DNA of 64,000 nt from Arsenicicoccus sp. oral taxon 190 (GTDB lineage Bacteria > Actinomycetota > Actinomycetes > Actinomycetales > Dermatophilaceae), in contig NZ_CP012070.1 of NCBI RefSeq assembly GCF_001189535.1, positions 2,542,001 through 2,606,000 of the forward strand, read 5' to 3'. Both the position numbers and the translations under genes were made by a program. Shown here one piece after another: positions 58,465 through 64,000 of the stretch. How positions within the stretch are numbered: position 1 is the stretch's first letter; every line of letters starts with the position of its first letter. The notes beneath the pieces are model-generated. The model was given only the letters and a program-made list of their open reading frames with translations. It searched no databases and was not told the DNA's origin.

Positions 58465-59130
58465 GTGACCTCCCGCATCGTCGACGTCGACCTGTCCGTG
58501 ATCGGACGCGCTCTGGCCGACCCGTCCCGGGCATCGATGCTCACCGCGCTCATGACCGGGACCGCGTGGACGGTGGGTGAGCTCGCCACCCGCGCCGGGA
58601 TCGCCCGCTCCACCGCCAGCGAGCACGTCCACCACCTGGAGACGGCGGCCCTGGTCCGGTTGCGGCGGCAGGGGCGGCACACCTACGTGACCCTCGCCGG
58701 CCCGCAGGTCGCTGCCGCGTTGGAGTCGCTGAGCCTGCTCGCCCCGGAGCGGCCCGCACCGGCCAGCCTGCGTGGCGTCCGGCATGCCCGTGAGCTCACC
58801 GAGGGGCGCACATGCTACCGGCACCTCGCCGGCCGCATCGGTGTCGCCCTCCACGACCACCTCCTGGGCAGCGAGCTCATCACGCCCGGCTACGAGCTCA
58901 CGGCTGACGGTCTCGCCTGGTTCGCCGAGCGGGGCGTCGATCCTCCCAGCGCCGGCGCGGGTCCGCGGCTGCGGCCCTGCCTGGACTGGACGGAGCGCCG
59001 GCCTCACCTCGCCGGACCCCTGGCAGAAGGCCTCGCCTGTCACGCCTTCGCGCACCGCTGGATCGAACGCGGCACCCACCCGCGCAGCATCCGGCTCACC
59101 CCGGGCGGCCGGGCGCACCTGCCGGGCTAG
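58465..59130 (+). CDS. ArsR/SmtB-family transcriptional regulator with long C-terminal domain
   Basis: 221 residues. The winged helix reads ALADPSRASMLTALMTGTAW and VGELATRAGIARSTASEHVH, ending HTYVTLAGPQVAAAL. The C-terminal 120 residues include CYRHLAGRIGVALHDHLL and several His/Cys residues (RTCYRHLAGR, LACHAFAHRW), which suggest metal or redox sensing. This form is common in actinobacteria, often next to MFS or cupin genes; here it stands between two membrane-protein genes and its target is unclear. Confidence 0.85.
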   Translation: MTSRIVDVDLSVIGRALADPSRASMLTALMTGTAWTVGELATRAGIARSTASEHVHHLETAALVRLRRQGRHTYVTLAGPQVAAALESLSLLAPERPAPASLRGVRHARELTEGRTCYRHLAGRIGVALHDHLLGSELITPGYELTADGLAWFAERGVDPPSAGAGPRLRPCLDWTERRPHLAGPLAEGLACHAFAHRWIERGTHPRSIRLTPGGRAHLPG

Positions 59131-59209
59131 CTCGCTCGCGAGCGCCGTCGACGTCACCGTGAGGGGTGGGCGACGACAGCCAGGGCCGTATGCCGCCTCC
59201 CTCGCTCAC

Positions 59210-59854
59210 CTACACCAGCGTGGCCGGGTGGTGCTCGCTGTCGGTGGTCGTCCCGGGCGTCCCTGCCGTGCCGGGCGCGTCCGCCGGGTCCGGGCCGAAG
59301 GACGGGTCGTGGCTGCCCACCTTGCGGGCCGCGGCCAGGTGCCCGCCCAGGTAGCCGGCGGCGCCGACGAGGCTGAGGCTCGCGAGACCGAGCGCCGCCC
59401 CCAGCCGGTGGTGGCCCGAGCGGCGGGCGCCCCACGAGGCGAGCTGCAGCCCGGCCCCGAGGCCGTTGGCCCCGGCGTGCACGACGGCGACGCGGCGGGA
59501 CCGGCGCCCGCCCTGGGGGTACTCCGCCCATCCGGTGAGGGCGGTCGGCACGACGGCCAGCAGGCCGACGCCGGTGAGCAGCTGCGCGCCGTCCCGGGCA
59601 CGCTCGCCGCCCGCGAGGTCCAGCACGGCCGCGCTCATCCAGGTCCCGATCGGCACCTCGACGAGCAGGGGGTGCACGGCGTGGCCGAGCCAGGCGCCCT
59701 GCAGCAGGTCACGGCGTGCCTGGTCGGCGACGAGCGCGCCGGCGGCCTGGTCGGCGGCGTCGACGACCGGGTCGAGGGTGCCGGCCTGCTCCAGCGCGTG
59801 CAGAGCGGGGGCGACGGGGGTGCGGTGGGCGGGGCGCCCGGGGGAGGTGGTCAT
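59210..59854 (-). CDS. DUF2231 membrane protein
   Basis: 214 residues with four membrane helices. GHAVHPLLVEVPIGTWMSAA near residue 58 is the DUF2231 hallmark with its paired histidines, and VVHAGANGLGAGLQLASW follows. The N- and C-termini are polar. Members often carry heme- or Rieske-type partners in actinobacteria; none is adjacent here. GGAG lies close to the ATG on the minus strand. The F420-dependent gene lies upstream on the same strand with a 102-base gap. Confidence 0.8.
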   Translation of the reverse strand: MTTSPGRPAHRTPVAPALHALEQAGTLDPVVDAADQAAGALVADQARRDLLQGAWLGHAVHPLLVEVPIGTWMSAAVLDLAGGERARDGAQLLTGVGLLAVVPTALTGWAEYPQGGRRSRRVAVVHAGANGLGAGLQLASWGARRSGHHRLGAALGLASLSLVGAAGYLGGHLAAARKVGSHDPSFGPDPADAPGTAGTPGTTTDSEHHPATLV

Positions 59855-59956
59855 GGCGGCTCCTGACTGTCGATGCTCGGGTGGCGCGATGCGCGAGTGG
59901 CGCGGAGGCTCGGGTGGTGGGAAGGGCGAGTGCTCGGGTGAGCGTGCGTGCCGGCG

Positions 59957-60931
59957 TCAGCGGATCCCGTGGCGGGACCGCAGCTCGGGCAGGACCTCCT
60001 TGCCGTAGACCTCGATCATGTCGGCGTAGCGGGGGCCCATGTTGGCGACATACACGTCGTCGAACCCGGCCTCCGCGAACGGCGCGAACGCCTCCACGTG
60101 GGCGGACACGTCGTCGCCGAAGGTCGCGGACCCGGCGAACTTCTCCCGCGTGACCAGCTCGGCGGCCTGCTCGAAGTGCTGCGGGCTCGGCAGCACCTGG
60201 CTGAGCTCGCCGGGCACCCCGGCGTTGGGCCACAGGCGGAAGGCGTCGTCGATGGCCTGCTCCTTGTCCGGGCCCCAGCCGACCTTGAAGCCGGCCTGGG
60301 TGGGGGCGTCCGCGCCCCTGGCCTGGCGGAAGGTCTTCACGCTGTCGGCGTCGGGCATGGTCGTCACGAAGCCGTCGCCGACGCGGCAGGCGAGGTCCAG
60401 GGCCTTGGGGCCGAAGGCGGACACGAAGATCTGCGGCGTCTCCTCGGGCAGGGAGTAGATCCGCGCCGTGTCGACGGTGTAGTAGGGCCCCTCGTGCGAG
60501 ACGACCTCGCCGGTCCACAGCTCGCGGATCAGCCCGATGGCCTCCTCGAGCATCTCGAGCCGCTGGCCGGCGTGCGGCCAGACATCGCCGAGGATGTGCT
60601 CGTTGATTGCCTCGCCGCTGCCCACGCCGAGGGTGAACCTCCCGGGGCCGAGCAGGCAGGCGCTCGTGGCGGCGGCCTGCGCGACGATCGCCGGGTGCAG
60701 CCGGACCGTCGGGCACGTGACGGCGGTCGTGACGGGCAGGTCGCAGACCTGGCTGATGGCACCGATGGCCGACCAGACGAAGGCGGACTCGCCCTGCGCG
60801 TCGGTCCACGGGTGGAAGTGGTCGCTGATCCACAGGGCGTCGAAGCCCGCCTCGCCGGCGAGGCGGGCCTGCTCGACGATCTCGGTGGGGGAGTACTCCT
60901 CGCAGGACAGGAAGTAGCCGATGCGCTTCAC
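59957..60931 (-). CDS. F420-dependent LLM-class oxidoreductase (TIGR03557-like)
   Basis: 324-residue TIM-barrel flavin/F420 enzyme. Family landmarks are IGYFLSCEEYSPTEIVEQAR at the N-terminus, LWISDHFHPWTDAQGES (the family member of the G6PD-like group), GRFTLGVGSGEAINEHILG and FVSAFGPKALDLACRVGDGF. It probably transfers hydride to or from F420; the substrate is unknown. GTG 60931 is preceded by AAGGAGG. Related genes are typical of F420-making actinomycetes. Confidence 0.88.
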   Translation of the reverse strand: MKRIGYFLSCEEYSPTEIVEQARLAGEAGFDALWISDHFHPWTDAQGESAFVWSAIGAISQVCDLPVTTAVTCPTVRLHPAIVAQAAATSACLLGPGRFTLGVGSGEAINEHILGDVWPHAGQRLEMLEEAIGLIRELWTGEVVSHEGPYYTVDTARIYSLPEETPQIFVSAFGPKALDLACRVGDGFVTTMPDADSVKTFRQARGADAPTQAGFKVGWGPDKEQAIDDAFRLWPNAGVPGELSQVLPSPQHFEQAAELVTREKFAGSATFGDDVSAHVEAFAPFAEAGFDDVYVANMGPRYADMIEVYGKEVLPELRSRHGIR

Positions 60932-61030
60932 GGTCGTGCCTCCTTCGTGGTGGGGGTGGCCCTCCCCATCCCACCAGGGCTGGTGGCCCGGGGGGAGGTT
61001 GGCGGACCCTCGACCCGCGGATCGGCGCGG

Positions 61031-61660
61031 TCAGCGGGCGGGCACCGTGCCGACCCGCTGGTCCTCGGCCCGGTCCGTGACGTAGGCCGCGAGGACGATG
61101 TCGGCCGCCGCGATCCCGAGGTTCAGGCAGACCAGCCGCCCGTCGGGGCGGGGCGCCCGGATCGCGTCCCCGGTCCACCCCGTCCCCGCCGGGTAGTCGA
61201 GCGCCAGCTTGGCCGGGGCCACCGCGGCCAGCTGCTCCACGTCGTCGGAGACGAGGGTGGCGGTGCGCGCCAGGTCGGCGCCGACGCTGCTGGCGTAGTC
61301 CAGCGGCAGCAGCAGCGCGTCCTCGCGCACCCACCCGGGCTCGAGCTCGAGCCCGCGCAGCCCGATGGTCAGGCCCCGTGATGACGGTGGCGGCTCCGCG
61401 GACGGCGGCCTCCCGGTCGTCGGTCACCTCCACCGTCACCCCCGGGACCGTATGCCGCGCCCAGGCCGCTACCGCGGTGCGTGCCTGCGGTCGTCGGCCG
61501 TAGACCCGCACGTCGGGGAACCCCAGCGCCGCCAGCACCTGCAGGTGGGAGCGGGCCTGCACGCCGGTGCCGAGGAAGGCCACCGGCAGGCTCCGGTCGG
61601 CCAGGGCGTCGAGGCAGGCCCCGGTGACTGCGGCCGTGCGGGCGGCGGTGGGGTTCCTCC
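61031..61660 (-). pseudogene. Ornithine cyclodeaminase/mu-crystallin remnant, truncated and frameshifted
   Basis: The upstream part (61660 down to about 61377) encodes the Rossmann region, ARTAAVTGACLDALADRSLP and VAFLGTGVQARSHLQVLAAL. The downstream part, in another frame, gives LLPLDYASSVGADLARTATL and KLALDYPAGTGWTGDAIR, ending at 61031. Removing one G from the run of four at 61374-61377 joins the frames as ATVIT-GLTIGL. The N-terminal 110 or so residues of the family are absent: at about 61660 the similarity stops and unrelated lower-GC sequence begins. Two independent defects make it a dead gene. Confidence 0.75.
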
Positions 61661-61817
61661 TTGGACCGCCTGTGGTCGTGCCTCGGGCTTCCGCTTCTCG
61701 GCACGATCGCAACGTCCGACCATCGGCAGTTGAGTGCGGTCGGGTACTGACCGCCGCAGCCCACAGGAGTGATCGGCTCCGCTCGGGGTGCACGGACCTC
61801 GGGGCATGGCGACGGCC

Positions 61818-61840
61818 CCGCCGCGTGAGGGACGCGACGG
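61818..61840 (-). terminator. Hairpin after the 29-codon small ORF
   Basis: Arms 61818-61826 and 61832-61840 pair over 9 bases with one G-T wobble and a 5-base loop, 26 bases after the small ORF stop on the minus strand. Confidence 0.45.
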
Positions 61841-61865
61841 AGCCGTGCGAGGGGGATGGGGTCGC

Positions 61866-61955
61866 TCAGCGACCCCGGTAGCCCGGAACCTCCGGGTTGA
61901 ACGCGACGAGCGTCCACCGGTCGAAGGAACGGAGCCAGGTCTTGACGAGAGCCAT
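61866..61955 (-). CDS. Small protein of 29 residues with a consensus ribosome-binding site
   Basis: MALVKTWLRSFDRWTLVAFN begins a short amphipathic, Trp- and Arg-containing peptide ending PEVPGYRGR. AGGAGGT at 61962-61968 lies 6 bases before the ATG and is the best Shine-Dalgarno in this part of the window. A hairpin follows the stop. No family is recognised. The helix with Trp and Leu on one side and Lys/Arg on the other suggests a membrane-surface peptide. Confidence 0.6.
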   Translation of the reverse strand: MALVKTWLRSFDRWTLVAFNPEVPGYRGR

Positions 61956-62090
61956 GGGGTGACCTCCTGCTGATCGATCTGCGGGTACGAGGCACACCGT
62001 TGTGGCTGTTCCAGTATGACAAATACGGGTGGGGCAATGCAATCGGCATACGAATGAATCGTGACACGGTGAGGCGGCGGCGACGCGCGG

Positions 62091-62096
62091 CATACT
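62091..62096 (+). promoter_or_regulatory. -10-like box (CATACT) of the DksA-type gene, leaderless
   Basis: CATACT ends 6 bases before ATG 62103, with no Shine-Dalgarno. Confidence 0.4.
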
Positions 62097-62102
62097 GCCT
62101 GG

Positions 62103-62441
62103 ATGATCCCTCGAGAGCTGCCCGGCGCCCTGGCGGACCTGCGGGCGCGCACCGCCGAGCGGATCGCTGACCTGGAGCGGGACCGGTCGCGCATCGTGGC
62201 GGCCAGCGCGGCGAGCAACGCCGACGACGAGCACGACCCCGAGGGCCAGACCATCGCGTGGGACCGGGAGCAGACGGCCGCGCTGCTGCGCTCGGCCCGG
62301 GCCCGGCTGGCGGAGATCGACGCGGCCGTGGCGCGCGTCGACGCCGGCTGGGACGGCCGCTGCGAGGTCTGCGGGGAGCCCATCGCGACCGGGCGGCTGC
62401 TCGCCCGACCGACCGCGGTGCGCTGCGTCCACTGCGCCTGA
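62103..62441 (+). CDS. TraR/DksA-type zinc-finger protein
   Basis: 112 residues: an N-terminal coiled coil (LADLRARTAERIADLERDR and ARARLAEIDAAVARVDAG) and a C-terminal C4 zinc finger CEVCGEPI...RCVHC. The layout is that of DksA-like proteins that enter the RNA polymerase secondary channel. The coil tip lacks the DA-x-x-DA motif of E. coli DksA but has NADDEHDPEGQT, an acidic tip. In actinobacteria such short proteins are common and mostly unstudied. Confidence 0.82.
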   Translation: MIPRELPGALADLRARTAERIADLERDRSRIVAASAASNADDEHDPEGQTIAWDREQTAALLRSARARLAEIDAAVARVDAGWDGRCEVCGEPIATGRLLARPTAVRCVHCA

Positions 62442-62486
62442 GCAACCTCGACCACCGGCGAGCCACCACGGGACGCCGCGCCGGAC

Positions 62487-62492
62487 TAGCGT
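62487..62492 (+). promoter_or_regulatory. -10 box (TAGCGT) of the aldo/keto reductase gene, leaderless
   Basis: TAGCGT ends 7 bases before ATG 62500. Confidence 0.5.
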
Positions 62493-62499
62493 GGCAGCC

Positions 62500-63507
62500 A
62501 TGGAGTTTCGATACCTCGGAAACAGCGGACTGAAGATCAGCGAGATCACCTACGGCAACTGGCTCACCCACGGCTCGCAGGTGGAGAACGACACCGCCAA
62601 GCAGTGCGTGCGCGCCGCCCTGGACGAGGGCATCACGACCTTCGACACGGCCGACGTCTACGCCAACACCAAGGCCGAGACGGTGCTCGGCGAGGCCCTG
62701 CAGGGGCAGCGCCGCGAGTCGCTGGAGATCTTCACCAAGGTCTACTGGCCCACCGGCCCCGGCGGCCACAACGACTGCGGCCTGTCCCGCAAGCACATCA
62801 TGGAGTCCATCGACGGGTCGCTGCGCCGGCTGCAGACCGACTACGTCGACCTCTACCAGGCGCACCGCTTCGACACCGAGACGCCGCTCGAGGAGACCAT
62901 GCAGGCCTTCGCCGACGTGGTGCGCCAGGGCAAGGCGCTCTACATCGGCGTGAGCGAGTGGACCGCGGAGCAGATCCGCGAGGGCCACCGGCTGGCGCAG
63001 GAGCTGCACGTGCCGCTGATCTCCTCCCAGCCGCAGTACTCCATGCTGTGGCGCGTCATCGAAGACCAGGTCGTCCCCACCTGCGAGGAGCTCGGCCTCT
63101 CGCAGATCGTGTGGAGCCCGATGGCGCAGGGCGTGCTGTCCGGCAAGTACCTTCCCGGCCAGCAGCCCGGCCAGGACACCCGCGCCGGGCACGCCGAGGC
63201 CGGGCAGTCCATGAAGGAGCTCATGCGCGACGAGGTGCTCGAGGCGGTCCAGGGCCTGAAGCCGATCGCCGCCGACGCCGGCCTGACCATGCCGCAGCTC
63301 GCCGTCGCGTGGGTGCTGCAGAACCCCAACGTCGCCGCCGCGCTCGTCGGTGCCTCCCGGCCCGAGCAGATCAAGGACAACGTCAAGGCGGCCGGCGTCA
63401 CGCTCGAGGCCGACGTGATGAAGGCCATCGACGACGCTCTTGGCGACGTGGTGCAGCGCGACCCCGCCCAGACGGCGGCGCGCGCCCCGCAGGAGCGGCC
63501 CTGCTGA
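62500..63507 (+). CDS. Aldo/keto reductase (KCNAB/YghZ-like)
   Basis: 335-residue NADPH-dependent TIM barrel. The catalytic tetrad is seen as Asp/Tyr in FDTADVYANTKAETVLG, Lys in IFTKVYWPTG and His in LYQAHRFD. The C-terminal cofactor loop is ALVGASRPEQIKDNVKAAGV. It starts MEFRYLGNSGLKISEITYG, as in voltage-gated potassium channel beta-subunit-like reductases. It reduces aldehydes or ketones; the physiological substrate is not known. A strong hairpin follows. Confidence 0.93.
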   Translation: MEFRYLGNSGLKISEITYGNWLTHGSQVENDTAKQCVRAALDEGITTFDTADVYANTKAETVLGEALQGQRRESLEIFTKVYWPTGPGGHNDCGLSRKHIMESIDGSLRRLQTDYVDLYQAHRFDTETPLEETMQAFADVVRQGKALYIGVSEWTAEQIREGHRLAQELHVPLISSQPQYSMLWRVIEDQVVPTCEELGLSQIVWSPMAQGVLSGKYLPGQQPGQDTRAGHAEAGQSMKELMRDEVLEAVQGLKPIAADAGLTMPQLAVAWVLQNPNVAAALVGASRPEQIKDNVKAAGVTLEADVMKAIDDALGDVVQRDPAQTAARAPQERPC

Positions 63508-63529
63508 CACCGTGACGGTGCGTATGCCG

Positions 63530-63567
63530 GGCGCCCCGGTCCCACCGCTCGGTGGGGCCGGGGCGCC
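63530..63567. terminator. Bidirectional terminator between the reductase and the convergent small gene
   Basis: Arms 63530-63546 and 63551-63567 pair at 16 of 17 positions with loop GCTC. Confidence 0.75.
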
Positions 63568-63605
63568 TGCGTGGTCGGACCTGTCCTCGGTTCGTCGTAG
63601 GGCTG

Positions 63606-63914
63606 TCAGTCCGTCGTGGGGCTCTGGGAGCGCCGGCCCGGGTGCTCGGGGCCCTGGTCGCCCGACACGGCGTCCGCGGCGTCCTCGTCGGAGATGCGCA
63701 CGCCGGCGAGCGGGCTGCCCGCAGCGGTGCCGCCGGGCACGTCCTCGGCCTCGTCCTGCTCGGCGGGGGTGCGCCCCGCCGCAGGGTAGTCGGCCGGCAC
63801 CGGGCCGCCCGAGGACGCCCCCTGCCGGGTCTGGCTGGCCTCCTGCTCGGCCACGCGGGACTCGGCGTTGGCGCGCTCGTCGACGGGCTGGTCCTGCTGG
63901 TCCTGCTCGGACAT
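63606..63914 (-). CDS. Small acidic disordered protein (102 residues)
   Basis: MSEQDQQDQPVDERANAESR begins a protein rich in Gln, Glu, Asp, Ala and Gly with almost no hydrophobic residues apart from SPLAGVRISDEDAADAV. AGGAGG lies just before ATG 63914 on the minus strand. No family is recognised; such hydrophilic proteins are sometimes stress- or stationary-phase-associated. Codon use fits the genome. Confidence 0.6.
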   Translation of the reverse strand: MSEQDQQDQPVDERANAESRVAEQEASQTRQGASSGGPVPADYPAAGRTPAEQDEAEDVPGGTAAGSPLAGVRISDEDAADAVSGDQGPEHPGRRSQSPTTD

Positions 63915-63953
63915 TCGAAACCTCCTGGGGGGGTGGTCGGACTCGGCGATCGT

Positions 63954-63980
63954 CCCACCCTGTCATGGCGACAGGGTGGG
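63954..63980. terminator. Perfect 11-bp inverted repeat near the window end
   Basis: CCCACCCTGTC (63954-63964) and GACAGGGTGGG (63970-63980) with a 5-base loop. It may terminate a gene lying beyond the window; nothing else is seen in 63915-64000. Confidence 0.5.
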
Positions 63981-64000
63981 GTGGGGCTTGCGCCCGGGGT

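Overview
The window is a 64 kb piece of a very GC-rich actinobacterial chromosome. Mycothiol/F420-type enzymes, phosphatidylinositol mannoside genes, PdxS/PdxT, a bifunctional Rel protein, ScpAB next to ParA and XerD, and many apparently leaderless genes point to an actinomycete. Gene order and sequence style fit the Intrasporangiaceae/Dermatophilaceae best, but the genus is an inference.

Layout. 1-4.4 kb: phosphatidylinositol and PIM lipid genes (end of pgsA, patA, pimA, a LemA-like gene), then pdxS. 4.5-6.8 kb: an amino-acid permease and a patch of lower GC holding a tiny GyrA-like gene and a secreted-protein remnant. 6.8-18.1 kb: a conserved core block, pdxT-yebC-ruvCAB-yajC-secDF-apt-rel, broken by a repeat-rich spacer at 8.3-8.9 kb. 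18.1-22.1 kb: a GNAT gene and a minus-strand GntR/YtrA-controlled ABC operon with visible operators. 22.2-26.9 kb: DUF349 protein, cyclophilin-type isomerase, metallo-beta-lactamase-fold hydrolase, hisS. 27-30.2 kb: small membrane proteins, a DinB-fold protein and a WYL regulator. 30.3-42 kb: ald-xerD-parA-scpA-scpB-rluB-tyrA-cmk-plsC-der, a chromosome-maintenance and house-keeping block. Into it is inserted a two-gene nucleotidyltransferase/HTH pair (39.2-40.4 kb) that resembles a toxin-antitoxin module.

42-64 kb is accessory: an ArsR/MFS efflux pair, tRNA-Pro(GGG), a Fic protein with its own operator, an SDR gene broken by one in-frame stop, a four-gene MacB/FtsX-type ABC exporter, and a small phenolic-lipid-like cluster (UbiA, type III polyketide synthase, ICMT-type methyltransferase, flavoprotein). 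After these come a rhomboid-like protein, an ArsR regulator, an F420-dependent oxidoreductase, a decayed ornithine cyclodeaminase, a 29-codon small ORF with a perfect ribosome-binding site, a DksA-type zinc finger, and an aldo/keto reductase.

The most unusual observations are a relay of two 7-codon mini-ORFs between patA and pimA made by a 20-bp tandem duplication, a free-standing 68-residue GyrA-like protein whose gene contains a perfect 15-bp hairpin, and the nucleotidyltransferase/HTH pair whose inverted repeat overlaps its -10 box. Also notable are the nonsense-split SDR and a consistent TAnnnT box 6-7 bases before the start codon of many genes (leaderless mRNAs). No insertion sequence, CRISPR array or rRNA gene is visible.
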